A stretch of 64,000 bases of DNA, taken from contig WQZS01000005.1 of assembly GCA_009780585.1 (NCBI GenBank), forward strand, positions 62,001-126,000. Direction: 5' to 3'. The notes under the pieces were generated by a model that was given only the letters and a program-made list of their open reading frames with translations, searched no databases and was not told the origin of the DNA. Shown piece after piece: positions 25,862 through 34,687 of this stretch. The first letter of the stretch is position 1. Every line of letters starts with the position of its first letter. The stretch is from Defluviitaleaceae bacterium (GTDB lineage Bacteria > Bacillota > Clostridia > Lachnospirales > WQUN01). The translations under genes and the position numbers were made by a program.

Positions 25862-27364
25862 ATGGAAAACGGAAAAACGACTACACCCATTAACCCCCAT
25901 ATTAAAGAAAATATGCGGTATATCGAATCGCTATTCACCGATTCGCAGGATTTTATCGGAAGGTACTTTCCCGTGGGCGGCAAAAACGCGCCGTGGATAT
26001 ACATCGCGTACTTCGACGCCATGAACGACCGCGAATTATTTGATTTGTCGGTGGTGCGGCACCTGTTCGAAATGGATTGGGACGCGCTTTCCAATGAGGA
26101 AAAAGGAACGGACTTGTATACCGCGCTCCTGGACAGGGGTATCGCCACCGTGGACTTCAGCGAGGCGGAAAACATGGAGGACGTGCTGTATTTCATCATG
26201 GCGGGGGATACGGCGGTTTTCGTCGATGGGTTTGATAAGGTCATCATCGTCGCCACGCGCGGCTTCCCCAACAGGGGGATCACCGCCGCCGAAACGGAAA
26301 TCGTCGTGCAGGGCCCGCGCGAAGCCTTCAGCGAGGTCATGCGCTTCAATACCGCGTTGATCAGGCGCCGTATCCGCGATACGGGCTTGAAGGTGAAGCA
26401 AAGCAAGCTGGGCGTGCGTTCGCAAACCGACATCGCTCTTATGTATATAGAAGGCATCGTGCGCCCCGAAGTCTTAAAGGAAGTGGAACGGCGGCTGGAA
26501 AAAATCAGCATAGACGGTGTCATGGACGCGGGTTGTGTGGAGCAACTCATCGAGGAAAGCTGGCTGTCGCCCTTCCCGCAGGTACAGTTGACGGAACGTC
26601 CCGACAAAGCGGCGGCGTCGATTTTGGAAGGACGGATCGCGATCATCGTGGATTGTTCGCCGTTTGTATTGCTCGTACCCGTTTCCTTAAACGCGTTCTT
26701 CCAATCGTCGGAAGATTATTACAGCCGTTGGCAGGTGATGAGCCTGACGCGGCTGTTGCGTTTTATCGGCGCGTTGATTGCCGTGGCGTTGCCGGGGGCG
26801 TACATTGCGGTGGCGCTCTATCACCCGTCGATGATCCCGCTTTTGATGGTCGAAAGGTTGGCGGAGGCGAGCCGAGCGGTGCCTTTCCCCGCCGTGATGG
26901 AAATTATCGTATTGGACGCGGCCTTCGAGCTGCTGCGCGAAGCGGGGATACGCTTGCGCAACGCCTCCGGCGGGACGATCGGCATCGTGGGCGGCTTGAT
27001 CATCGGGCAAGCGGCCGTGGAAGCGGGCTTGGTGAGCCCGATTGTGGTGATTATCGTAGCCATGACGGGTATCGCCACGTTTTCGATACCCAGCGTATCG
27101 TTGGTTTACGGCTTCCGATTGGTCAAGTATTTTATCTTGATACTCGCGGCGATGTTGGGGTTCATCGGGTTATGGGCGGGGTTGTTAATCACGCTGATAC
27201 ACCTCGCGGGGATGCGCAGCTTCGGATTCCCGTATCTGATGCCCTTTGCCGCGGGTGAAATGAATAAGGAAGAAATCAAGGACAGTATCCTTCGATTGCC
27301 CTTATCACGTTTAAAGCGCCGCCCGTTTTACGCGAACCCAAGCCAAGGGAAACGAATGAAATAA
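25862..27364 (+). CDS. gerAA: Spore germination protein GerAA-type (germinant receptor A subunit)
   Basis: The A subunit of a GerA-family nutrient receptor in the spore inner membrane, about 500 residues. The N-terminal cytosolic domain (1-250) contains DFIGRYFPVG, AVFVDGFDKVIIV, ETEIVVQGPREAFSE and TGLKVKQSKLGVRSQTDIAL. Four to five helices follow, including PGAYIAVALYHPSMIP and GIVGGLIIGQAAVEAGLVSP. The PF03323 signatures are complete, so the gene looks intact. The ATG at 25862 aligns with a short hydrophilic N-terminus; an upstream in-frame start adds 18 unlikely residues. The AB/AC partner gene follows after a hairpin. Confidence 0.93.
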   Translation: MENGKTTTPINPHIKENMRYIESLFTDSQDFIGRYFPVGGKNAPWIYIAYFDAMNDRELFDLSVVRHLFEMDWDALSNEEKGTDLYTALLDRGIATVDFSEAENMEDVLYFIMAGDTAVFVDGFDKVIIVATRGFPNRGITAAETEIVVQGPREAFSEVMRFNTALIRRRIRDTGLKVKQSKLGVRSQTDIALMYIEGIVRPEVLKEVERRLEKISIDGVMDAGCVEQLIEESWLSPFPQVQLTERPDKAAASILEGRIAIIVDCSPFVLLVPVSLNAFFQSSEDYYSRWQVMSLTRLLRFIGALIAVALPGAYIAVALYHPSMIPLLMVERLAEASRAVPFPAVMEIIVLDAAFELLREAGIRLRNASGGTIGIVGGLIIGQAAVEAGLVSPIVVIIVAMTGIATFSIPSVSLVYGFRLVKYFILILAAMLGFIGLWAGLLITLIHLAGMRSFGFPYLMPFAAGEMNKEEIKDSILRLPLSRLKRRPFYANPSQGKRMK

Positions 27365-27389
27365 CTTGTACCGGATTCCGGTACAAGTT
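27363..27389 (+). terminator. Perfect 12-3-12 palindrome between gerAA and gerAB
   Basis: AACTTGTACCGG, loop ATT and CCGGTACAAGTT form a perfect 12-bp stem. It overlaps the gerAA stop codon and ends 13 bases before the next ATG. It could attenuate transcription or shape subunit ratio rather than end the message. Outer bases and loop are identical to the hairpin at 12652-12678, while the five inner pairs are changed in a compensated way. Confidence 0.6.
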
Positions 27390-27402
27390 GGAATGGGGTT
27401 TT

Positions 27403-29580
27403 ATGCTTTCCTGTAACGAACGGATTACCCTGCGGCAAATGCAGCTATTAATCATCCTGAGCGCGATGGGCACGGGGATGATCGTTTTGCCGCGCCGCGC
27501 CGCCGAATACGCCGCACAGGACGGCTGGCTCATTGTATTGGGATTGACCGCAATCGCGATGCTTGCGAGTGCGTTGATCATAAAAGCGGCACGGATAAAA
27601 CCGAACGCGCCGTTTATCGCAAACGCGGGTTATGCGTTGTCACGGCCGGTCGCCAAAGTATTAGCGGTGTTTTTATGGATAAAGCTGGTATTGGCCGCGG
27701 GGTTGGAGATGCGGTCGTTTTTGGTGATTACGCGGCAGGTATTGCTTAGGGATACGCCGATTTTCATCGTCAGCGCGGTAATGCTTTGTGTGTGTGCTTA
27801 CGCCGCAATAAAAGGCATCGAAACGCGGGCGCGTGTGGCGGAGGTTTTGGTCCTTTTGCTTGCGGTCCCGTTTATTTTTTTATTCGTTATCGCGTTGATA
27901 GATATTGATTTAAGCAATTTGCAACCCCTGTTTACCGCGCCGCCGAAGCGGTTATTGGAAGGTACGCTGCGGTTGGGGTTCGTCTTTACGGGACTGGAGT
28001 GCTTGCTGTTGGTTTCACCGTACATCGCGCCGGACAAAAAAGCGGGGCGCGCCGCGGTGACGGCGGTCGGCTTGGCGGGGATCATCATCACCGCTTTAAC
28101 CGTCATCACGCTTGCCAAGTTCGGCGCGGGCGTAACGGACGAACCCTGGCCCGTGTTGCGCATGATGGATATGCTCAGTCTGCCGGGGTCGTTCATCGAA
28201 CGGCAGGAGGCCCTGATGTTCGGTTTTTGGATCGTGACGGTGTTCGCGTTGGTTAACGCGCTGTTGTTTTTCGGGGGAAGGTTGTTGGGGGAATTCGGAA
28301 CAAAAAAGAAAGGAATTTTTTCCCGTCGGGTTTGTACGGTTGTTACCGTGTTGGCTGTGTTTGCCGTCACTTGTATGCCTTGGGAGGGGGAGGGGATATA
28401 CAAGCGTTTGGATTGGCTGTACTACACGAGCGGGGTCTTCTTTTTGCTGGTACTGCCCGTGTTGATGATCATCGGGGCGAAGTTGCGCGATTGGTTAAAC
28501 CGCCGGGGCAAACATATGGCGGACGGGACAAAATCTTTCCTTTTGTTTGCGGTGCTGTTTACGCCCTTATTGGGGTTGGCGGGTTGTTATGACCGCGTGG
28601 AAATTGAAGACCGTAAGTTCGTCGTGGCGTTCGGGATCGACAAAAAGGAAAGCGAAGGAGACGAAAATACATCGGAAGAAAGGTATAAGTTAAGTGTTTA
28701 CACCAATTTGTCACAAAACAAAGATGAAGGCGAAGCCGACGAGCATGAAGAACATATAAAAACGGCTTCCGGCCGAACGTTAACGGAAGCCATGAGTAAG
28801 CTGGACACGCAAGCCAATACGCGTCTCTACTACGGCCAGGCGAAGATCATCTTATTGGGGGAGGAGCTGACGGAAGACGCCGCGCTGGTGACGGACGCGT
28901 TCGCCGCGTTGGTGCAAAATATGGAGATCGAACGCCAAATCAAAGTCATCGTAATCGACGGGATGGCGTCGGAAGCGTTGGGTAAGGACCTGCACAAAAA
29001 GATCGCGCGGGCAAACACGGTCAACTTTTCGCCGGATTTCGAGGAGTTGCATACGCGTTTGAAGCAAAGCGGCTGCGCGCTCATCCCCAAGCACCCCGAC
29101 GGCGCGATAGCCCTAAAGGCTTGCGGGAAAACGGAAACGCTGGACGCGGCCGGGCTGCGGGGTTTCCTTTGGTGCTTGGACGGTAAAAACAAGGGCGAGG
29201 TCGTAACGGTAAGCGCGGAAAATACCGCGCCGAACGACGGGGCGTTTATATCCTTCGCTATAAACAAGCATACGGCCGAAATTACCATTGAACCGCGCTA
29301 CCCCGCTCCGCGTGTGATTGTCGAGGTTAAGGCCGAAGGCCATATCGTTAAATCGGGTGAGGTTTCCCCGGGGTTTGCCGCTATTCTCATTGAAAGGGAA
29401 ATCGCAAACGAAATCCGCGCAACCGCCGAAAAGTTAAAGGACGCCAACCTTGATGCCTACCAATGGTTGGAATATTTACGCAAAAAACGATACGGCTTGT
29501 ACCAACGGTACGGCTACCGTTGGGCGGAGATTTTCCCCCAATTGGAAATCGTACCACGGGTAAGCGTCACGGTACGGTGA
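27403..29580 (+). CDS. GerAB-GerAC fusion: germinant permease joined to lipoprotein-type C subunit
   Basis: One uninterrupted reading frame of 725 residues. Residues 1-360 are a GerAB/APC-type permease with ten helices (ITLRQMQLLIILSAMGTGMIVLP at the start). From about 372 follows a GerAC-type protein: a hydrophobic signal-like segment ending LLGLAGC (lipobox Cys at 395), DRVEIEDRKFVVAFGID, and the conserved RLYYGQAKIILLGEEL block and C-terminal domain. In known receptors B and C are separate genes. Here the GerAC ATG (28516) is in frame and no stop separates them. A weak GGGGC lies before that ATG, so separate initiation is possible. The start chosen is the ATG at 27403; a TTG five codons upstream is an alternative. 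Confidence 0.85.
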   Translation: MLSCNERITLRQMQLLIILSAMGTGMIVLPRRAAEYAAQDGWLIVLGLTAIAMLASALIIKAARIKPNAPFIANAGYALSRPVAKVLAVFLWIKLVLAAGLEMRSFLVITRQVLLRDTPIFIVSAVMLCVCAYAAIKGIETRARVAEVLVLLLAVPFIFLFVIALIDIDLSNLQPLFTAPPKRLLEGTLRLGFVFTGLECLLLVSPYIAPDKKAGRAAVTAVGLAGIIITALTVITLAKFGAGVTDEPWPVLRMMDMLSLPGSFIERQEALMFGFWIVTVFALVNALLFFGGRLLGEFGTKKKGIFSRRVCTVVTVLAVFAVTCMPWEGEGIYKRLDWLYYTSGVFFLLVLPVLMIIGAKLRDWLNRRGKHMADGTKSFLLFAVLFTPLLGLAGCYDRVEIEDRKFVVAFGIDKKESEGDENTSEERYKLSVYTNLSQNKDEGEADEHEEHIKTASGRTLTEAMSKLDTQANTRLYYGQAKIILLGEELTEDAALVTDAFAALVQNMEIERQIKVIVIDGMASEALGKDLHKKIARANTVNFSPDFEELHTRLKQSGCALIPKHPDGAIALKACGKTETLDAAGLRGFLWCLDGKNKGEVVTVSAENTAPNDGAFISFAINKHTAEITIEPRYPAPRVIVEVKAEGHIVKSGEVSPGFAAILIEREIANEIRATAEKLKDANLDAYQWLEYLRKKRYGLYQRYGYRWAEIFPQLEIVPRVSVTVR

Positions 29581-29586
29581 CACCGG

Positions 29587-29850
29587 CTACGGGCTGGGCG
29601 AAAAAACGGGCGACCCCGGCTCCAACGCGACCACGATCACCAGCGTAACCGTCGGGTTGATGTGGATCGTCAATTGCATGGACGCGGGGTTCTTGCGGGT
29701 ACCCGCCGCAAAAGCCGTATCGAAGGGGATATTATTGCTGACCAATTGGTTCGTGAGGAAATTGTATTCAAACAATGATATCTGCTCGTTACCGAGTACC
29801 TTACGGAACAACGTACCCGATAACAACCCCGATAAATGAACGTCGAACAC
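29587..29850 (-). CDS. Small protein of unknown function (87 aa)
   Basis: An 87-codon gene starting with GTG (29848-29850) behind AAGGGGGG. The product, MFDVHLSGLLSGTLFRKVLG..., has a mixed helical N-terminus. A hydrophobic beta-rich C-terminus (MQLTIHINPTVTLVIVVAL) follows, with a Pro/Ser tail. No family recognised. It is convergent with the GerAB-AC fusion gene, six bases away. Support is the ribosome site and lack of competing genes; it could be spurious. Confidence 0.45.
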   Translation of the reverse strand: MFDVHLSGLLSGTLFRKVLGNEQISLFEYNFLTNQLVSNNIPFDTAFAAGTRKNPASMQLTIHINPTVTLVIVVALEPGSPVFSPSP

Positions 29851-29923
29851 GGAAGCCCCCCTTATCATGAAAAAGCGTTGCTTTATCATATGCTTGCCGG
29901 GTCCCGCGCGTCCGAATCAGCGC

Positions 29924-29950
29924 AATAAAAAAGCCGCTGCTTACACAGCG
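29924..29950 (-). terminator. Terminator downstream of the amidohydrolase gene
   Basis: On the minus strand CGCTG, a 6-nt loop and CAGCG are followed by GC and a run of seven T. It lies 50-75 nt past the stop of the amidohydrolase gene. Confidence 0.7.
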
Positions 29951-29999
29951 ACGATATGTCGGGCGGGGTCGAATTTTGTAACCTTCCGCCGACAATGTA

Positions 30000-30854
30000 T
30001 CATATACCCGATAATTTGTAAACCCTTATCGCATTTTCCCGGAAAACATCCCCCCGCGCGTGTTCGGGGATGATTTTTTTACAAAAATCGACGTATCTTT
30101 TCATCGGTACGATGGGCCAATCCGTGCCGAACAATACCTTTTTATAATTATTTAGATACAAAAGTCCCGTCGTGTAGTGCTGCATAAGCAAGGGTTGGTT
30201 CTCCACGTAATCGATCTGCGCGGCGTTGCCTTCCACCAAACCCGATATATCGAGGAAGACGTTGCGGTTCTTATACGCCGTTTCGCAGGCATCCATGATC
30301 CACGGGTTGCCCATGTGACATAGGAGGAACTGCGTGTCGCGGTATTGTACGGCCAAGCGGTCGGCAGTCAGCGGATGGGAATATTCCATGATGCCGCGTT
30401 CGCTGTAAGTCACACCCGTGTGTATGGATACGGTTAAGCCATGCTCCGCCGCGAGCGCGTAAATCGGCGCGTAAACGGGGTCGTAAACGTGGTAATGGTA
30501 GTAACCGGCGTATATCTTAAACCCGACGACCGTCGGGTCATTCTTTATTATGCCGCAGATACGTTTAACGACCGCGTCATCCAAAGTATGCGGGTTAATC
30601 CCCAAGCAGGTAAACATATCCGGCGGCTTATTTTCGGTTAAGTCTGCCGTCATGGGTGTTACCACGTTTTGATCGGGGAAGGAAAATGGGGTTGATTCAC
30701 TCAACCCCATACAAACGCCGGCCTCGATACCCGCGTCCTCCCGTTCCTTCAAATAACCCGCGCGGGAATACTCCACGACCGCGTCCTCCGCCGCCGAGCG
30801 GAACGCCTCGATGGCGGAAAAATGCATGTGCGCGTCAATGATCTTAAAGTCCAT
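30000..30854 (-). CDS. Amidohydrolase family protein (TIM-barrel metal hydrolase)
   Basis: A 284-residue amidohydrolase-2 type protein. The metal-binding motif DAHMHF (H9, H11) opens the barrel. A Lys-containing strand GFKIYAGYYHYH, SIHTGVT, LCHMGNPW and the final metal Asp in LFGTDWP complete the likely site. These features suggest hydrolysis or decarboxylation of a small organic acid or lactone; the substrate is unknown. The gene overlaps the end of the upstream GNAT fusion gene by 11 nt, so the two are co-translated. Confidence 0.88.
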   Translation of the reverse strand: MDFKIIDAHMHFSAIEAFRSAAEDAVVEYSRAGYLKEREDAGIEAGVCMGLSESTPFSFPDQNVVTPMTADLTENKPPDMFTCLGINPHTLDDAVVKRICGIIKNDPTVVGFKIYAGYYHYHVYDPVYAPIYALAAEHGLTVSIHTGVTYSERGIMEYSHPLTADRLAVQYRDTQFLLCHMGNPWIMDACETAYKNRNVFLDISGLVEGNAAQIDYVENQPLLMQHYTTGLLYLNNYKKVLFGTDWPIVPMKRYVDFCKKIIPEHARGDVFRENAIRVYKLSGI

Positions 30855-33800
30855 CGAAGGTCAACCTTTCCAAATCGTCCAAATCACCGTTGTTTAAGTC
30901 ATCCCCGGTAAACAGGAAGAACATCGGGCTCGACGTAAACGTCTTACCGGGTGCGGCGGCGGCTTCCATATAAACGCTTACGGCCGCGGGGAACTTAACG
31001 TCGCCCCCCACTTCGTTACTCTTGCCGTTATTCTTATTACCGTGGAAGATATAGAGCTTCTTCGTCCTTTCGCCGCTCAATTTCAACATGTTCTCAAATT
31101 TGATGCCCATATCGCCGCCCGAACCGTAGCGTAAACGATGGGTTTGGCCGTTTTTGTTGGTTGCTTCCGCGTAAAAGCCCTTGCCTTCGTCCGCGGGGTT
31201 AAGGAATGCGTCCCACTCCAACGTGTCGCGGCGGTACGTACCCGAACCGTTGTTAAAACGGTAGAACGTACACAGCATCGGCAGGCCGGGCATAGTGACG
31301 TAATATGTTTCGTAAGACGCGCCGCGCAACTCGTCGTCCTCCTTAAAGGTAAGCGTCACGCGGATGCCTTGCCACAAGTTGCCGTGGTTATCCTTCACTT
31401 CCGTAAAATCGGCCTTGGTTTCTTCCTTTAATATAGCAACATTGTTCAAATGGCTGTGAATGACCCGTATGCCGCCGAGGAAGGGGTTCCACCAAGCGAA
31501 GGGCTTGTGCTCGGGGTATTGGTTCAACAGCCATTCGCTGCCGTCGGGTGTGGTGAGGGAATAGCAGACGGGCCCGTACGCGGGGTCCGCGCGGAAGGCG
31601 ATCTTGCCGTTGTCCACGGTGTAAACGGTTCCCTCCGACTTTGTCTCAATTTGAGACGAAGTCGTCGTGAACAACACGTGGCTGCAGGACTTTTCGTAGG
31701 TGGAAAGCGCCATGTCCACATTTATGCGCACCAACTCGTCGGGATCCTTCTCGAATTTGAGCGTGAAGTTGTTTTCAACCGTGGGGTCATCGCTTTCCCC
31801 GTTTACGATGCTTTGCGTTTCGAACAAGCCGGACGAAACGCGGATCGTCCCTTCCAGCGTGGTTTCGCGGTTATTCAAAATATCAAGCGAAACCTCGCGC
31901 CCGCTTGCGATGAACGGGTTGTAACCGTTCAAGCGTACCTCCACGCGGTGCGCGGGGATATGATTTTTCTTATCCCACAACCGCATCGCATAATTGCGGA
32001 ATTCGCCGAAATTATTGAACAAGCCGTATGCCATCACGAAGGGTTGCGTTTCGAAGGTTTGCCCGGGCTCGAGCGTCCCCGCGTTTATTTCAAAGATGGC
32101 CTTCCTGCCCCATTGGAGGCCCGGTTTCAAATCGGGCGACCAGCAAAAGCCTCTGCACCCCGCAGGGTTGGCTTCGAACAGCCAGTTTTCTTCGAAGCCT
32201 TCAGGGTCCAGCGCGTCGATGCCGAAATGCGGGCCGTCGGGGGGCGTATTATGGTTTTGCGTGATTTGCCCTTTGTATTTAAAGACCGTGTGCCCCCCCA
32301 GCGCCAGCCAGTAGGAATCATTCAAGAAGGTCTCGCGCGGGGCGCTTCCGCGGTTTTCGATGCGGTAGGAACGCGTGATAACGCCCGCCGCGGAAAGGGT
32401 GAACACCATCGTCAACACCATACCCGCGAACTTTTGGGAAACGAACTCCGCTTCCATAACCATATCCGTCCCGCGCGGGAACATCCTGACCGCGGGCTTG
32501 ATCAGGTTAAATTCATCGTCATAAGGTTTGCCGAGCTTGGGCGATTCGAAAAAGCCGTCGTTAAGCTCGGGGTTGGTGAGGTGGTACATCCAAGCGTCGT
32601 TATCCTGCTTGCCCAGGCATACCCCCCACGGGCCGTTGATGATCTTATACTCCACGTCGTTTTCACAGGAAAAAGCATGGGTTAAATCCTGGTTGCATTG
32701 GTTAAACGGCTTTTCGAAGGAAAGCAAAGTACCGTCCGCCAGCGTGATGTCATACCGCACGGGCATAACATCGTAGCCGACGGAGAGGATTTTCACTGTC
32801 GTGGGGATATTGGCCTTACCCCCGGCGGGAATGTTCGCCGTAAAGGATTCTTCCTTGAAGGATAAAAGGCCGTTTTTGGGGAAGGAAAACCTTACCGCCG
32901 CGTCTTTCAACAAGGCCGATTTGATATTAATAAAAACCGAAACCTCCATGCCCGCTTGCATGACCTTTGCTTCCATGGAAGCGTCAACTTCCAACGGATA
33001 CTTCGCGTTGATGCCGAGGCCGAAGGTTACCGCTTGATTGTTAATGACAACATCAGCCAGCACGCAGGGATGGACGGCCCATTTGTTTTGCAACTCATTG
33101 ACTTCCCCCACAAAAAAACGCGTGGGGTATTCCCGCGTGCCTGTTACCTGTTCATCCAACGCGTAATCGAAGCGGATATTTTTATCGTCCCGCCCGTTGA
33201 TCTTGATATGCAAATCCTTACCGCTTTTGTTGGTGACGGTAAACTTGCAATCGTATGATAGGCCGAACGCCAGCTCGTGGTTTTCGGCCATCATTTCTAT
33301 TTTATAGTCGTCGGTTTCGATCAGGCGCATACGTCTGCCCGTGCGTTCGTAACCGACGGCGAGGAAATTACCGTCTTTTTCCCAAGTGTATCCGAACACC
33401 CCGAACTTGTTTTCCTTCACTTCGTCGGGTTTGATCGACCAATCGCGTGTGGAATCGGCGTACCAATCGGCCTTTTCGAAGAATGGTTTAAACAGGCCCG
33501 TATCCAATATTTCGGGGATGAAGTTGACCAAATGCGTGCTGTCGGCCCTGTCTTCCCACAGGTAGCCGCATTTTTTATACAGGGGTACGGCGTTGGTGTT
33601 GCCCGGCCAGGTGTGGATATCCAGGCGCGGGTAGCCTAATTCGATGGTGCGGTTAACACAGCGCAACACTAAAGCCTTGCCTACCTTTTTGCCTTGATAA
33701 TCCGGGCGCACGCCCAAGAGTTCGATATACAGCGCGTCCGCGTCGCCGAAATAGCGGCTTAGGGAGCAATAGCCCACGGCTTCTTCGCCGTCCATCGCCA

Positions 33801-33981
33801 CGTAGTGGTGGATGCAGGAACCGCCGTCGATGCGGGTGGCTACTTGGCCGGGGGTTTTGGTGTCGTTGCCGCCGCCCCAGTCGTCTTTGCTTTTGTTCCA
33901 CATGTCGGCGAGGGTTGCGTTGAGGGATGGATCGTATTCCACGATTTTGATTCCGTTTGGTAATGTTTCGTAGATGTGCAT
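30844..33981 (-). CDS. GNAT acetyltransferase fused to a very large beta-rich domain
   Basis: 1045 residues. The first 160 form a GNAT N-acyltransferase. HHYVAMDGEEAVGYCSL and LLGVRPDYQGKKVGKALV give the acetyl-CoA loop, and PGNTNAVPLYKKCGY is the C-terminal strand. The remaining 880 residues are beta-rich with many Asn, Gly, Trp and Tyr and no signal peptide. Parts (NDSYWLALGGH, WLFEANPAGCRGFCW) recall mutarotase-like or glycosidase-associated sandwich domains, but I cannot name a family. Joining a cytosolic GNAT to such a module is unusual. AGAGGAGC precedes the ATG. The next gene is an amidohydrolase, so a metabolic pair acting on a sugar or amide is possible. Confidence 0.75.
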   Translation of the reverse strand: MHIYETLPNGIKIVEYDPSLNATLADMWNKSKDDWGGGNDTKTPGQVATRIDGGSCIHHYVAMDGEEAVGYCSLSRYFGDADALYIELLGVRPDYQGKKVGKALVLRCVNRTIELGYPRLDIHTWPGNTNAVPLYKKCGYLWEDRADSTHLVNFIPEILDTGLFKPFFEKADWYADSTRDWSIKPDEVKENKFGVFGYTWEKDGNFLAVGYERTGRRMRLIETDDYKIEMMAENHELAFGLSYDCKFTVTNKSGKDLHIKINGRDDKNIRFDYALDEQVTGTREYPTRFFVGEVNELQNKWAVHPCVLADVVINNQAVTFGLGINAKYPLEVDASMEAKVMQAGMEVSVFINIKSALLKDAAVRFSFPKNGLLSFKEESFTANIPAGGKANIPTTVKILSVGYDVMPVRYDITLADGTLLSFEKPFNQCNQDLTHAFSCENDVEYKIINGPWGVCLGKQDNDAWMYHLTNPELNDGFFESPKLGKPYDDEFNLIKPAVRMFPRGTDMVMEAEFVSQKFAGMVLTMVFTLSAAGVITRSYRIENRGSAPRETFLNDSYWLALGGHTVFKYKGQITQNHNTPPDGPHFGIDALDPEGFEENWLFEANPAGCRGFCWSPDLKPGLQWGRKAIFEINAGTLEPGQTFETQPFVMAYGLFNNFGEFRNYAMRLWDKKNHIPAHRVEVRLNGYNPFIASGREVSLDILNNRETTLEGTIRVSSGLFETQSIVNGESDDPTVENNFTLKFEKDPDELVRINVDMALSTYEKSCSHVLFTTTSSQIETKSEGTVYTVDNGKIAFRADPAYGPVCYSLTTPDGSEWLLNQYPEHKPFAWWNPFLGGIRVIHSHLNNVAILKEETKADFTEVKDNHGNLWQGIRVTLTFKEDDELRGASYETYYVTMPGLPMLCTFYRFNNGSGTYRRDTLEWDAFLNPADEGKGFYAEATNKNGQTHRLRYGSGGDMGIKFENMLKLSGERTKKLYIFHGNKNNGKSNEVGGDVKFPAAVSVYMEAAAAPGKTFTSSPMFFLFTGDDLNNGDLDDLERLTFDGL

Positions 33982-34015
33982 AAGAATTGCTCCTCTTTAA
34001 ATACTGATGTACGCG

Positions 34016-34108
34016 GGGAATCGGGAGAGGGGTTTCGCTCTCTTGTGACGGATGGCAAGCCATCCGTCGATGGCGAAGACGTTTGCTGAAACCCCTCTCC
34101 CGATTCCC
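34016..34108. repeat. Nested inverted repeat (21-bp outer arms, 10-bp inner hairpin)
   Basis: Outer arms at 34016-34036 and 34088-34108 are perfect inverted copies of 21 nt. The 51-nt interval holds a second perfect hairpin (34047-34056 with 34059-34068, loop AA). It lies in the 208-nt gap upstream of the GNAT fusion gene. No T run follows. It could be an RNA structure in the 5' leader, a terminator for the gene ending at 34190, or a small mobile palindrome. Confidence 0.85.
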
Positions 34109-34189
34109 ATCACATCCCCGAGTATAAAGGAGCATATGTGTACGGACAAGTAGAAAGAATGTGTATAGAGGAGAATTATTAAAGAATTA

Positions 34190-34687
34190 TTAATGATTTT
34201 TATATTCGATAATACGTTTGCAGGTGTCCATTATCTTCAATGCCGTTGTCATCCGTTCGGCGGTGAAGCATAGTTCGGGGTTGATGGTTTTGACTTTTTC
34301 GGTGTCAAAACGCCCGAAGGCAACGCGGACGCTTTTGCAAAGGTTGTCGAAGGGTTTACCGAAAAGTACGAACTCCTCCGGCGTTTTGCAATTTTCGCAG
34401 TTTCCGCCGCACCAAGTGTTATGCTTTGCTTGGCTTTGCATGAAGGCTGTCAGGTCTTCATTGAGGGGGAATTTTTCATGCTCGAAGACCTCATGGATTA
34501 GATAGATCCACCAGTCGTTGCGGGCGTAGATGTGTATTATGCCCGCGTCTTGTCCCAGGTAGTTGAATTTTTCACCGTCGAAGGTGAAGTTGTTTTCGTA
34601 GAGGTAATCGACGAACATCATTAATACTTTTGCCGATTCGCTGTCCAAATTATTGTTGACCCATTGGGCCGCTTCATTGTGTGTCAT
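34190..34687 (-). CDS. Uncharacterised Cys-containing protein, paralog A
   Basis: 165 residues, soluble. Its second half aligns with the neighbouring 167-residue protein: FPLNEDLTAF, then CGGNCENC, a FGKPFDNLC block and a final ALKIMDTCKRII helix. The Cys cluster suggests a metal site. The start overlaps the stop of the neighbour by 4 nt (ATGA), so they are coupled. I do not recognise the family. Being downstream of the MerR/GyrI-like regulator, both are likely in its regulon. Confidence 0.75.
   Translation of the reverse strand: MTHNEAAQWVNNNLDSESAKVLMMFVDYLYENNFTFDGEKFNYLGQDAGIIHIYARNDWWIYLIHEVFEHEKFPLNEDLTAFMQSQAKHNTWCGGNCENCKTPEEFVLFGKPFDNLCKSVRVAFGRFDTEKVKTINPELCFTAERMTTALKIMDTCKRIIEYKNH

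Noticed and set aside
31637..31663. ATT-loop palindrome as an independent regulatory hairpin
   Set aside because: It lies inside the GNAT fusion coding sequence with a G-T pair; kept only as a possible relative of the intergenic palindromes.
31450..32685. Long open frame (411 codons) on the plus strand
   Set aside because: It lies fully inside the GNAT fusion gene on the other strand, has no ribosome site or family match, and reflects codon bias of the real gene.
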